Shown: one piece after another, positions 27,438 through 36,660 of the stretch | Numbering within the stretch: the first letter of the stretch is position 1 | Layout of the letters: each line of letters opens with the position of its first letter | Source of the DNA: an uncultured Cytophagales bacterium | GTDB taxonomy: Bacteria > Bacteroidota > Bacteroidia > Cytophagales > Bernardetiaceae | Length of the DNA: 58,662 nucleotides | Assembly (NCBI GenBank): GCA_937136415.1 | Contig: CAKZOK010000097.1 | Coordinates: 1 to 58,662 of the forward strand | Direction: 5' to 3' | Notes under the pieces: generated by a model | What the model was told of the DNA's origin: nothing | Databases searched by the model: none | What the model saw: the letters and a program-made list of their open reading frames with translations, nothing else | Program-made: the position numbers and the translations under genes

Positions 27438-27784
27438 ATATCAATTCTAAATTTTTAGTGAGGTTACTTGAGGTCAAAGGTAAGAAGTTTGATACGGATT
27501 CACAATTAATTTAATTGCCATGAAACAATTACAAATCAAAAATTATAGAGAACAAATGCAAATAATTGATTATCAGCGAATTAAAAAGATTAAAAAAAGA
27601 GTACTTTATTTAATTTCTAAATGATTTATTAAAAATCATACTTTCTGTAATGCCACCAATTTCTATTCCTATATCAAATATTGCTAAAAATCTAACCAAA
27701 AGAATATAAATTTGTTACCTTTGTTTAGCATAAAAATAAGATAAAAAAATTTTAGTTTCTCAAGTTCAATTTAGTTTCAAAACT
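27438..27784. other. Divergent promoter region, crotonase/uvrA
   Basis: 347 bp between divergent genes without a coding frame. The only element I can name is the candidate -7 box TACCTTTG at 27716-27723 pointing to uvrA. I see no SOS-type operator that I would trust and none of the dispersed repeats. Confidence 0.5.
27716..27723 (+). promoter_or_regulatory. Candidate -7 box TACCTTTG for uvrA
   Basis: It fits TAnnTTTG and lies 61 bp before the uvrA ATG. No clear -33 partner. Confidence 0.45.
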
Positions 27785-30712
27785 ATGGCATCAGCTACTC
27801 CCAAAAAAAATCAAAATCAAAAAAAGACAACTAAGAAAGTTATAAATAAGAATAAAGAAAATGTTGTGGATTCTATTCATTCGAATGGAAACCACCCCAA
27901 TACAACCGATTTTATAGAAATTTTTGGAGCAAGAGAGCATAATTTGAAAGATATAGATATTTCATTTCCTCGTGAGCAACTTATTGTCATTACTGGAATT
28001 AGTGGAAGTGGAAAATCGTCCCTTGCCTTCGATACCATTTATGCAGAAGGACAACGCCGTTATATGGAAAGTTTTTCGGCGTATGCTCGTTCTTTTTTGG
28101 GCAACTTGGAGCGTCCAGATGTAGATAAAATAAATGGGCTTAGTCCAGTCATTAGCATCGAACAAAAAACAACTTCCAAAAATCCACGCTCTACGGTCGG
28201 AACAACGACAGAGATTTATGATTTTATGCGCCTTTTGTTTGCTCGTGCAGGAATTGCTTATTCCTACAATACAGGTGAGCGAATGATTCGTCAAACAGAA
28301 GAACAGATTTTAGATATTATTTTTGAAGATTATAAAAATAAAAAACTTGTTTTGCTTGCCCCAGTTGTCAAAGGACGAAAAGGGCATTATAGAGAGCTTT
28401 TTGTACAGCTTCGAAAAAATGGTTATACAAAAGTTAGGATTGATGGAGAAATAATGGAACTTGTTCCTAAAATGCAAACAGACCGTTACAAAACCCACGA
28501 TATTGAAGTAGTTGTTGATAGAATTATTGTTACCAAAGATGATGAAAAACGTATTATGGCATCTTTGAAAACGGCTATGAAAGTCGGTAATGGAATTGTG
28601 ATGGTGCAAGAACATGGGCAGTCGGAAGCTCGTTTCTTCTCTCGTTTTTTGATGTGTCCGACCACAGGAATTGCCTACGACGAGCCTGCACCAAATATTT
28701 TTTCATTTAATTCGCCTTACGGAATGTGCCAAACCTGTAATGGCTTAGGCAAAATTGAACAGCTTACCGAAGAGTCTATTATTCCAAATGATACACTAAG
28801 TATTAGTAGAGGAGCGATTGCGCCACTGGGAGAATATCGTGATACGTATTTTTTCAAAAAATTGGCTGCCTTTATGAAAACTCAAAAGGTAAATATTACT
28901 ACTTCTTGGAAGCAAATTGATAAAAAAATTCAACAAAAAATCCTTCATGGTTCAAAAGAAATTATAAAAGTAAAAGCAAAATCTTCTGACAGAACATGGA
29001 ATAGCGAGTTTGAGGGTGTTATTGATTATTTAGAAAAATATCAACTAGAAGGAGGTAGTTCGAAACAACAATCCAATTTAAAAGATTATTTGACCGTTAC
29101 AGTTTGCCCAACCTGTGAAGCTGCAAGATTAAAAAAAGAATCTCTATATTTCAAAATTGCAGAAAAAAACATTTCAGAATTAGCACAAAAAGACATCAAT
29201 CAATTAGGAGAATTTTTTAAAGATATTGAAAGCCGTTTGGAAAACAGACAAAATATAATTGCTGCCGAAATTTTGAAAGAAATTAGAAAAAGAATTGGCT
29301 TTTTGCTAGATGTTGGTTTGGATTATCTAACCCTTGACCGTCCTGTCAGAACACTTTCTGGTGGCGAAGCGCAGCGTATTCGTTTGGCTACTCAAATCGG
29401 AACGCAGCTTGTTGGTGTTTTGTATATTTTAGATGAGCCAAGTATCGGATTGCATTCAAGAGATAATGTAAAACTCATAAAGGCGTTACAAGATTTGCGT
29501 GATTTGGGAAATACAGTCATTGTTGTCGAACATGACAAAGATATGATGTTGGCTGCCGATTATCTCATAGACATAGGACCTGGTGCAGGAAGGCACGGAG
29601 GAAGAGTAGTGGAAGCAGGAACTCCAACAGAATTTTTGAAAGGAAATAGCACAACAGCACAATATCTAAATAACCAAAAACGTATCGAAATTCCGACAGA
29701 AAGAAGAAAAGGAAATGAAAAAGAACTTGTCTTAAAGGGTGCGAAAGGAAATAATTTGAGAAATGTAACAGCGCATTTTCCACTCGGAAAGCTGATTTGT
29801 ATTACAGGAGTTTCGGGTTCTGGAAAATCTACATTAATTCATGATACGCTTTATCCAATCCTAAACAAACATATTTATAGAGGTGTCAAAACGCCTTTAG
29901 GATACAAAGAAATTGAAGGATTAAAGAATATTGATAAAGTAATTGAAGTCGACCAATCGCCTATCGGTCGTACTCCTCGCTCAAACCCAGCTACTTATAC
30001 AGGTGTTTTTACGGATATTCGTGCTTTATTTACGCAGCTTCCAGAGGCAAAAGTAAGAGGTTATAAACCAGGGCGTTTTTCATTTAATGTAAAAGGAGGG
30101 CGTTGTGAAGAATGCGAAGGTGCAGGACGCAAACTTATTGAAATGGATTTTTTGCCAGATGTTCATGTAGAATGTCCGATGTGTAAAGGAAAACGCTACA
30201 ACAGAGAAACCCTAGAAATTCGTTTTAAAGGAAAGTCTATTGCCGATGTTTTGCAAATGAGTGTAGAAGAAGCATCAGAATTTTTTGCCAATCAACCAAA
30301 TATTTTACGTAGAATAAAAACGCTCAACGATGTTGGTTTGGGTTATATTACACTTGGACAACATGCCACAACGCTTTCAGGTGGAGAGGCGCAGCGTGTA
30401 AAACTTTCAAGCGAACTTTCCAAAAAAGATACAGGGAAAACTTTTTATATTCTTGATGAACCAACAACAGGTTTGCACTTTAAAGATGTACAATTTTTAT
30501 TAGATGTTCTGACAAAATTGGTAGGAAAAGGCAATACTGTTTTGGTCATCGAACATAATTTAGATGTAATAAAAATGGCAGATTGGATTATTGATTTAGG
30601 TTTAGAAGGTGGTGCAGCAGGTGGACAAATTTTGGTAGAAGGAACACCTGAAAAAGTAGCCAAAAATAAGAAAAGCTATACAGCTAAATTTTTGAGAGAG
30701 GAATTGAAGTAA
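27785..30712 (+). CDS. uvrA: Excinuclease ABC subunit A
   Basis: A 975-residue DNA-damage sensor of nucleotide excision repair with two ABC ATPase modules. Walker A motifs are GISGSGKSS near 71 and GVSGSGKST near 679; signature motifs are RTLSGGEAQRIRLA and TTLSGGEAQRVKLS. The second zinc module is complete (CEEC near 773, CPMC near 798). In the first, the pair that is CxxC in E. coli reads CPTT near 288, with CQTC near 315 intact, so that site probably does not bind zinc in the classical way; I believe this is common in the phylum. A Lys/Asn-rich N-terminal extension of about 40 residues precedes the core. uvrB is not in the window. Confidence 0.97.
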   Translation: MASATPKKNQNQKKTTKKVINKNKENVVDSIHSNGNHPNTTDFIEIFGAREHNLKDIDISFPREQLIVITGISGSGKSSLAFDTIYAEGQRRYMESFSAYARSFLGNLERPDVDKINGLSPVISIEQKTTSKNPRSTVGTTTEIYDFMRLLFARAGIAYSYNTGERMIRQTEEQILDIIFEDYKNKKLVLLAPVVKGRKGHYRELFVQLRKNGYTKVRIDGEIMELVPKMQTDRYKTHDIEVVVDRIIVTKDDEKRIMASLKTAMKVGNGIVMVQEHGQSEARFFSRFLMCPTTGIAYDEPAPNIFSFNSPYGMCQTCNGLGKIEQLTEESIIPNDTLSISRGAIAPLGEYRDTYFFKKLAAFMKTQKVNITTSWKQIDKKIQQKILHGSKEIIKVKAKSSDRTWNSEFEGVIDYLEKYQLEGGSSKQQSNLKDYLTVTVCPTCEAARLKKESLYFKIAEKNISELAQKDINQLGEFFKDIESRLENRQNIIAAEILKEIRKRIGFLLDVGLDYLTLDRPVRTLSGGEAQRIRLATQIGTQLVGVLYILDEPSIGLHSRDNVKLIKALQDLRDLGNTVIVVEHDKDMMLAADYLIDIGPGAGRHGGRVVEAGTPTEFLKGNSTTAQYLNNQKRIEIPTERRKGNEKELVLKGAKGNNLRNVTAHFPLGKLICITGVSGSGKSTLIHDTLYPILNKHIYRGVKTPLGYKEIEGLKNIDKVIEVDQSPIGRTPRSNPATYTGVFTDIRALFTQLPEAKVRGYKPGRFSFNVKGGRCEECEGAGRKLIEMDFLPDVHVECPMCKGKRYNRETLEIRFKGKSIADVLQMSVEEASEFFANQPNILRRIKTLNDVGLGYITLGQHATTLSGGEAQRVKLSSELSKKDTGKTFYILDEPTTGLHFKDVQFLLDVLTKLVGKGNTVLVIEHNLDVIKMADWIIDLGLEGGAAGGQILVEGTPEKVAKNKKSYTAKFLREELK

Positions 30713-30788
30713 TCAAAACTCTCTTCTTGCTTACCAAACTCAAAAACCGTATTTTTACAGAATAATAAACATAAAAAATAGTAATAAA

Positions 30789-31793
30789 ATGAAAATAGGC
30801 GATAAAGTGCGTATGCTTTCAGGAACAGAAGAAGGCGTTATCACAAAAATCTTACAACACGGACAAGTAGAAATAGAAATTGAAGACGGTTTTGCTTTGC
30901 CTGTTATGGCTGCCGAGGTAGTTTTGATTAATAAACAAGAAGAAAAATATTTTGGTAAAAAATCTCCTATCGTAGAAGTAGAAGAAAAAAAATCGTTTCT
31001 TCCTCCTGTCAAAAAAGTAAAAAAATCTACGGTTGGAGAAGGACTTTATCTTGCTTTTACTGATTTTAATGATAAATTATTGAATGTTTATTTGATTAAT
31101 AATTTGTCTTATTCTATGCTTGTTACGGTTAGTGAACAACTAGAAAATGGACATGAAAAACATCTTTTTTCTGAAAAAATAGATAAAAATAATGCACCAA
31201 AAATTCATCGTTTGAGTAGAGAAGAATTTAATAACTGGAAACCTCTTATCATTAGAGCAATATTTTTTAAAGATGGAAATTTCGAACCCAAACAAACACT
31301 CTTTTTCCAAATGGGTTTTAATAATTCCTTTTTCAGAATCAAACGAACTGCACCCGTTTTGGAAAGAGAATCTTATCTTTTTAGAGTAGAAGGACGAGAA
31401 ATTCAGCCCAATTTACCAACTGAAAAACCAGAAGTTATTGATGTTAATAGTCTTAGAGAGCGAATTATAGAAAATAGCTCAAAAGTTTCTCCTTACAAAA
31501 CAGAAGCTCCTCCTTCAGAAATTGATTTGCATATTGAAGAGTTATCGCCAGACCATTATGATGTAATGACAAATGAAGCAATTATTACGATGCAATTAAA
31601 CCATTTTGAAATTTATTTGGACAAGGCGTTGGCTGCAAATATGGAATCAATCATTTTTATTCATGGAATAGGTGTTGGAAAGTTAAGACAAGAAATTCAT
31701 AAACGACTTAGTGGACATTCACACGTAAAATATTATCAAGATGCCTATAAAGATAAATTTGGTTATGGAGCTACGAAAGTAGTTTTTAAATAG
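30789..31793 (+). CDS. DUF2027 and Smr domain protein
   Basis: 334 residues. The N-terminus (about 1-60) is an SH3-like fold, MKIGDKVRMLSGTEEGVITK, and with the following part matches the DUF2027 layout. The C-terminal Smr domain spans about 240-334: EIDLHIEEL, IIFIHGIGVGKLRQEIHK and the final GYGATKVVFK. The Smr domain of MutS2 relatives has nuclease or nucleic-acid-binding activity. The HGIGVGKLR loop is the classical HGxGxGxLR motif, so the domain looks functional. The substrate of this stand-alone form is not known. It starts 77 bp after uvrA on the same strand; rbfA follows. Confidence 0.85.
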   Translation: MKIGDKVRMLSGTEEGVITKILQHGQVEIEIEDGFALPVMAAEVVLINKQEEKYFGKKSPIVEVEEKKSFLPPVKKVKKSTVGEGLYLAFTDFNDKLLNVYLINNLSYSMLVTVSEQLENGHEKHLFSEKIDKNNAPKIHRLSREEFNNWKPLIIRAIFFKDGNFEPKQTLFFQMGFNNSFFRIKRTAPVLERESYLFRVEGREIQPNLPTEKPEVIDVNSLRERIIENSSKVSPYKTEAPPSEIDLHIEELSPDHYDVMTNEAIITMQLNHFEIYLDKALAANMESIIFIHGIGVGKLRQEIHKRLSGHSHVKYYQDAYKDKFGYGATKVVFK

Positions 31794-31868
31794 TAGCTTT
31801 AGCTTGATTAAAAGTAGCTTACGCTTTAGCGTGAGTAAAAAAGTAGCTTACGCTTTAGCTTTCGTAAA
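31792..31868 (+). repeat. Short tandem array of GTAGCTTACGCTTTAGC units
   Basis: Two near-identical 18-bp units AGTAGCTTACGCTTTAGC (31813-31830 and 31842-31859) are spaced 29 bp apart and preceded by a worn unit TAGTAGCTTTAGCTTG (31792). The array ends TTTCGTAAAAA, matching 3219-3235. CGCTTTAGCG inside the first unit is itself a short palindrome. Confidence 0.65.
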
Positions 31869-31950
31869 AACAAAAAACGAACTTTTTGATACATTAAGCA
31901 GTTACTTTTAAGTAAATCACTAAAAAAATTATAACGAAAATAATAGCAAT

Positions 31951-32373
31951 ATGCACAACGAAACGCAACGACAAAAACAAGTTTCCAAAATTATACAAAA
32001 AGATATTGGTGAAATTTTTCAAATCAATAATATTGGTAAAGATTCTTTAGTTACAATTACTTCAGTCAAATCTGCTCCTGATTTGGGGCTGTGCAGAATT
32101 TATGTAAGTGTTTTTCCTCCGATAAAACAATACACTGTAATGGAAGAAATTGAGAAAAAAAGCAGAATGATTCGAAGTGAAGTAGGCAAACGAGTAAGGC
32201 ATCAATTTCGTAAAGTTCCAGAATTAGAATTTTTTATAGACAAAACCGAAGAAGAAGCTGCTGAAATAGAACAGCTTATCGATAGTTTGGACATTCCTCC
32301 TGCGCCACAAGAAGATGACGAAAACTATAAAGATTATAAAGATGAAGGAAGGTTAGATGCCGATGATTTTTAA
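31951..32373 (+). CDS. rbfA: Ribosome-binding factor A
   Basis: A 140-residue KH-like protein that binds the 30S precursor and helps 5' processing of 16S rRNA. The start MHNETQRQKQVSKIIQKDI, the core LVTITSVKSAPDLGLCRIYVSVFP and the RHQFRKVPELEFFID region match RbfA (VSPDL...V and L.R.P.L.F). The C-terminal 20 residues are acidic (repeated Asp/Glu), common in this phylum. Same strand as uvrA and the Smr gene, but 157 bp separates it from the latter, with the tandem repeat array in between. Confidence 0.93.
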   Translation: MHNETQRQKQVSKIIQKDIGEIFQINNIGKDSLVTITSVKSAPDLGLCRIYVSVFPPIKQYTVMEEIEKKSRMIRSEVGKRVRHQFRKVPELEFFIDKTEEEAAEIEQLIDSLDIPPAPQEDDENYKDYKDEGRLDADDF

Positions 32374-32461
32374 CCTCATATTGGTATAATTTACGATTTG
32401 TGGTAGCTTATGTTTTGCCTAAAAATAGCTAACAAAAATGTATCAAATACTTTAACTTTCG

Positions 32462-32516
32462 AAAAAATATCCATTTCAAAAATTAAAATTAATTTTTGAA
32501 ATGGATATTTTTTTGC
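32462..32516 (+). terminator. Strong intrinsic terminator after rbfA
   Basis: A perfect 25-bp stem runs from 32462 to 32486 and from 32489 to 32513 with a two-base loop, core ATATCCATTTCAAAAATTAA, followed by further T residues. It is symmetrical enough to work on both strands. Confidence 0.88.
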
Positions 32517-32538
32517 CCTATATATAACAAAAACCATT

Positions 32539-32655
32539 TAAACTTTTGGTGGTGTTACACAAAGTATGATTTTCAATACCGTTGTTGGTGTTTTAGCGAA
32601 GCGACACCAACAACCAAATAACTTATCATACTTTTTACAACACCACTAAACTTTT
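32539..32655. repeat. MITE-like element with perfect 9-bp flanking direct repeat
   Basis: The direct repeat TAAACTTTT occurs at 32539-32547 and 32647-32655. It encloses imperfect terminal inverted repeats starting GTGGTGTT (left, 32549) and ending AACACCAC (right, 32646), both continuing toward an AAAGTATGAT/ATCATACTTT block. Inside, GTTGTTGGTGT (32581-32591) pairs with ACACCAACAAC (32604-32614). The 9-bp direct repeat has the look of a target-site duplication. The internal hairpin is the same module as in copies B and C of the TAGAGTACTGG family, although the ends are unrelated. Confidence 0.82.
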
Positions 32656-32845
32656 TTATTAAATTAACATAAACTCAATATTATTTATCTTTCTAGTGTA
32701 TGCTTTGGTGTGTAAAGGATTGGCATAAAATAATTTGTTTTTTATGAACATGCCCTCTATATTGTTATTAACTACTAATTATTTTAAACGGACTTTATTA
32801 TATTGCAAAAAAGAAAATTTCACAAGACTTAACTACTAACTAGCT

Positions 32846-34663
32846 TTGATTATGGAAAATAAAAACCACACAGATAATCTTAATGTAGAAAATGAAATAA
32901 AAGATTTAATAGGAAAAAATGAGTTCATTGAAGCAACAAATCTCAACAAATATCATATAGAATTATTTGCAGGCTTATTGATGCGTGCCTTAAAATTACA
33001 CAAAGCAAATGACCTTTATAAAGCTATTGCGACCCAAGAAGGGTTAGATTTTCTAAAATCTTTTTTTGATTTTTTGAATATCAAAACGATTGTTAATCAA
33101 CAAGAGTTGGCTCGTTTTCCAAAGGAAGGAGCTTTTATTACTGTTTCTAATCACCCTTTTGGTGTGATTGATGGGCTTTTATTGATGCGTTATTTGGTAG
33201 AACAAAATAAAGACTTTAAGGTAATGGGCAATTTTTTATTAATGAAAATTCAGCGTTTAGCTCCTTATGTTATTCCTGTAAATCCACTAGAAAACCATCA
33301 AAAAGCATATTCTAGTATGGCTGGTATGAAGGCTGCACTTACACAACTTCGTGATGGCAAACCTTTGGGGATTTTTCCTGCTGGCGAGGTGTCTAGTTAT
33401 CAGCCCAATTCAAAAATAATTTCTGACCGTCAATGGCAAACCCCTGCTATCAAGCTCATCAAAAAGGCAAAAGTTCCGATTGTTCCTATTTATTTTCAAG
33501 GAAGTAATAGCCGTATTTTTCATTTAATAGGCAAATTGCACCCTCTTTTGCGTACAGCTTCAATTCCTCGTGAAATGTTTAATAAAAAAGGAGAAGAAGT
33601 AAGAATCAGAATTGGTAACCCTATTTCTGTAAAAAGTCAAGAAGATTTTAATGATATAGAACGTTTTGGGCGTTTTTTGAGAGCAAAAACATATGCTTTA
33701 GGTTCGACAATGGAAGTCAAAAAATTCTATTATCCTTCTTTTACATTTCCTTCCAAACCTCAAGAAATTGTTAAGGAAAACCCAAAAGAAACATTGATAA
33801 AAGAAGTAGAAAATCTTAAAAAAGAAAATAAATTACTTTTTGTTCAGCAAAACTATGAAGGATATGTAGCCAATTCGAATCAAATCCCTTGTATTCTCAA
33901 TGAAATAGGAAGGCTGCGTGAAATAACTTTTAGAGAAGTAGGGGAAGGAACAAATAAAAAAACAGATTTAGATGAATTTGATTTGTATTATCATCATTTA
34001 TTTATTTGGGACAAAAATGAAAACAAAATTGTGGGAGCATATCGTGTTGGTAGAGGTGATAAAATATTGCGTCGTTTTGGTAAAAAAGGATTTTATTTGG
34101 AGAGTCTTTTTAAAATGAACGATGAATTTTCACCTTATTTAGAAAAATCATTAGAACTGGGACGTTCATTTATTAGAAAAGAATATCAACAAAAACGACT
34201 GCCTTTGTTTTTATTATGGAAAGGAATTTTATTTTTTTTACTCCAAAACCCTCAATATCGTTATTTGATAGGACCTGTCAGTATTAGCAACAATTATACA
34301 GAAGCATCTAGAGAATTAATTGTACAATTTATTCAACGTTATTTTTATGATAAAGAATTATCAAAACTAATTACACCAAGAAAAAAATTTAAACCTAAAA
34401 TAGATTTATTAGATATAGATGCTCTTTTTGAAGGCGCACAGGATTTGGCGCAACTAGACAAACTATTGTGGGATTTAGAACCAAATCGTCATTCTGCTCC
34501 TGTTTTATTAAAAAAATATATTCAATTAAATGCAAAAATAATTTCCTTTAATCTTGACCCCAAATTTAATAATGCACTTGATGGATTAATGATTTTGGAC
34601 ATCAAAAAAGTACCCGAAGAAACTATTAAGAATTTGAATAAGGAAATGAAATTGCCTTCTTAG
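32846..34663 (+). CDS. olsF: OlsF-like bifunctional acyltransferase (PlsC plus OlsB-type GNAT)
   Basis: 605 residues with two enzyme domains. The N-terminal half (about 70-290) is a PlsC-type O-acyltransferase with NHPFGVIDG (His103, Asp109), NFLLMKIQRLAPYVIPVN and GIFPAGEVSS. The C-terminal half (about 310-510) is an OlsB/hemolysin-type N-acyltransferase: EIGRLREITFREVGEGT, LDEFDLYYHHLFIWD and GRSFIRKEYQQ. Fusion of these two activities defines OlsF, which makes ornithine or related aminolipids by N- then O-acylation; homologous split enzymes make glycine lipids in Bacteroides. The amino-acid substrate cannot be read from the sequence. It stands alone between a strong terminator upstream and its own terminator downstream. 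The start could also be two codons later (second Met). Confidence 0.82.
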   Translation: MIMENKNHTDNLNVENEIKDLIGKNEFIEATNLNKYHIELFAGLLMRALKLHKANDLYKAIATQEGLDFLKSFFDFLNIKTIVNQQELARFPKEGAFITVSNHPFGVIDGLLLMRYLVEQNKDFKVMGNFLLMKIQRLAPYVIPVNPLENHQKAYSSMAGMKAALTQLRDGKPLGIFPAGEVSSYQPNSKIISDRQWQTPAIKLIKKAKVPIVPIYFQGSNSRIFHLIGKLHPLLRTASIPREMFNKKGEEVRIRIGNPISVKSQEDFNDIERFGRFLRAKTYALGSTMEVKKFYYPSFTFPSKPQEIVKENPKETLIKEVENLKKENKLLFVQQNYEGYVANSNQIPCILNEIGRLREITFREVGEGTNKKTDLDEFDLYYHHLFIWDKNENKIVGAYRVGRGDKILRRFGKKGFYLESLFKMNDEFSPYLEKSLELGRSFIRKEYQQKRLPLFLLWKGILFFLLQNPQYRYLIGPVSISNNYTEASRELIVQFIQRYFYDKELSKLITPRKKFKPKIDLLDIDALFEGAQDLAQLDKLLWDLEPNRHSAPVLLKKYIQLNAKIISFNLDPKFNNALDGLMILDIKKVPEETIKNLNKEMKLPS

Positions 34664-34670
34664 TTTTTTG

Positions 34671-34708
34671 GCTGGTTCAAGTGACAACACTTGAACCAGC
34701 TTTTTTTT
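34671..34708 (+). terminator. Intrinsic terminator after olsF-like gene
   Basis: GCTGGTTCAAGTG (34671-34683) pairs perfectly with CACTTGAACCAGC (34688-34700), with a four-base loop, followed by eight T residues. It overlaps the 3' end of the convergent DUF302 gene. Confidence 0.93.
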
Positions 34709-35681
34709 ACTTCAAAATCTTACTACTAATCATATCCAAAACACCATCAATTTTAGTTGTAAGTTCTTCATTTTCAACACCATGACGATTTGCTAAAAAT
34801 GACCCTTTAAAATAACTAACTTGAGTTTTTCCATTTGTATTTTCCCAAATAAGTATTTTCATAGGCAAATCTAATCCGATAGTAGCATTTAGTTTCATTA
34901 GTTTACTTCCTACTTGAGGCTTTCCAAAAATAAACAAACGAGTTGGGGATAATTCTAAGCCTACACCTTTGGCAGCCTTGTCGTGTTCTACCTTCGAAAT
35001 AAGTTTAAACTCTTTTTCTAACAATAGTTTTTCTAACTTTTCACTTGTTTCATCTACTGATAAGCTACTTTTTTTAGTTTGTAATTCTAATAAAACATTT
35101 TCTAGTTTTAAGTCTTGTAATTTGGTTTCATCTATATCAGATTTGCTAATTTTATCTAATAATGAATTTATTTTTTCTTCAATTTGAGGCAAACTCATCT
35201 CATAACGATTCATCAAAACAGAAGCACTATTGTAGATTACTTTTGTTTGTCCATTATCATCATATACAAGCATTTTCATAGGCAAATCTATTGCAACAAC
35301 TTGATTTTGTTGCATTAATTTTGTCCCTACTTTTGGATTTCCAAAAATAATCAAACGGCTTTGAGGTATTTCTATTTCTACACCTTTTGCAGCTTCTGAA
35401 TGGTTTACTTCTGCAATAATTTTGATATTTTCGTTAGATTCAATCGCCGATTTTATGACATTGTAAACTTCATCTACTGATTTTGAATATTTTTTTTGTA
35501 CAAAAGGCTTCTGATTTTTTGCGCTATTGCCTTCATCAATAACAATAGTTGTAGTGTCTGTATTTTGAAGAGAATCTAAAGACGAGATTTCTGAATCTGT
35601 CTTTTTATTATCTTGACAAGATGAAAAAAGTAAAATAGAAGAAGCACAGATTGGAACAAAATAACTAAAAATAGTTTTCAT
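34707..35681 (-). CDS. Lipoprotein with two DUF302 domains
   Basis: 324 residues with lipobox LLFSSC (Cys22). Two copies of the DUF302 fold follow, at about 60-165 and 210-322. Each has the same landmarks: EVNHSEAAKGVEIE / KVEHDKAAKGVGLE, RLIIFGNPKVGTKLM / RLFIFGKPQVGSKLM, and IDLPMKMLVYDDNGQTKV / LDLPMKILIWENTNGKTQV. The high similarity points to an internal duplication; single-domain DUF302 proteins are the norm. The biochemical role of the family is not established; the fold may bind a small ligand. It should sit in the periplasm on an outer- or inner-membrane lipid anchor. A linker of about 40 charged residues follows the Cys. Confidence 0.82.
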   Translation of the reverse strand: MKTIFSYFVPICASSILLFSSCQDNKKTDSEISSLDSLQNTDTTTIVIDEGNSAKNQKPFVQKKYSKSVDEVYNVIKSAIESNENIKIIAEVNHSEAAKGVEIEIPQSRLIIFGNPKVGTKLMQQNQVVAIDLPMKMLVYDDNGQTKVIYNSASVLMNRYEMSLPQIEEKINSLLDKISKSDIDETKLQDLKLENVLLELQTKKSSLSVDETSEKLEKLLLEKEFKLISKVEHDKAAKGVGLELSPTRLFIFGKPQVGSKLMKLNATIGLDLPMKILIWENTNGKTQVSYFKGSFLANRHGVENEELTTKIDGVLDMISSKILK

Positions 35682-35773
35682 AATTTTTTTGAAAATAAAT
35701 AATTTTTTTTTACTAATTTTTTTTGAAAATAAGAATTAACAAATTTAACCTCTTCTTATTCTAAACACAAATA

Positions 35774-36660
35774 CTATTTTTCTCTTAATTTGTTTATTTC
35801 TTCTTCGGACAAGCCTGTCATTTTAACTAATAAGGCATTGCCTGCTCCTTCTTTTATACCTATTAAGGCAGACTCAATAGCTTGTTGTTGTTTTCCCTCC
35901 TCTTTTCCTTCTTCTCTACCTTCTTCTCTGCCCTCTTCTTTTCCTTCCAAGAAATAAGTATCCATAGAGCTTTTCAAATCCCAATAGTCTTTCAAACTTT
36001 CTTGATAAACAAACTGCTCCTTTTTATCGTACTTGGCTACTTCTGCCACTTCTAATAGCCTTCTAAAAACACCTGCCTGTAAGTTATCAGGTCTATTGGC
36101 TAATTTGTGCAAATTTTTGAAAGCAAAAAGCCATCGCTCATAATCGCTTTCCAGCTCTTCTAATTTTTTATCAAATTTAGGAATTTCTAAAAAAACAAAA
36201 GTCAGTTTTTCGTAAAAAATTCTGTTAGAAGTAGTTTCGACAAGTTTTACATTATGATGAAATTGGTTAGAGTCTGAATCCTCAAACTCAAAATCCAAAA
36301 TTCCGATAGTATAGACGTTTCGGAGTTCATACTTCCAGTCTTTTCCTTTCAGAGCTTGTTCTTGAATGGCAAAAGTGGAATAATACAAACTTCTGTCTTT
36401 AAAAAATTGCTGTTTTATTCGTTGGACTTCTACAATAAATTTTTCACCCTCTTGATTGGTGCAATACAAATTATAAATAGCCTTTCTATCTCGGTCAGTT
36501 TTGCCCAAATGTTCTGTATTGAGATATGTCAAATCAACTATTTTTCTCTATCACGCAATAGCTCATTCAAAAAATTAATCAATAAATCTTTGTTGGGCTC
36601 TTCTCCAAATATTTTTTTGAAACCAAAATCTGTAAAAAGATTAATGTATCGTTCTGTCAT
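35774..36660 (-). pseudogene. Rpn family PD-(D/E)XK nuclease gene with a one-base frameshift
   Basis: The ATG at 36660 opens an N-terminal piece with TDFGFKKIFGEEPNKDLL, LINFLNELLRDREK and then a stop at 36538-36540. The main frame (252 codons, 36532 to 35774) continues exactly where this breaks: VDLTYLNTEHLGKTDRDRKAI, FIVEVQRIKQQFFKDR, then repeated EEGREEGKEEGK near 200-215. One extra A in the A5/T5 run at 36541-36545 would join them to about 295 residues with the full Rpn layout. The PD-(D/E)XK residues (Asp, then EVQ) are in the second piece. Rpn proteins act as recombination-promoting nucleases. A sequencing error, real inactivation or slippage in the run could each explain the break. 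Confidence 0.8.

Noticed and set aside
27962..28615. Reverse-strand frames inside uvrA
   Set aside because: They mirror the uvrA coding sequence, carry no motifs and have odd composition; they are shadows.
31813..31859. CRISPR-like array
   Set aside because: Only two full units with an 11-bp spacer and no cas genes; a tandem or mobile repeat remnant explains it better.
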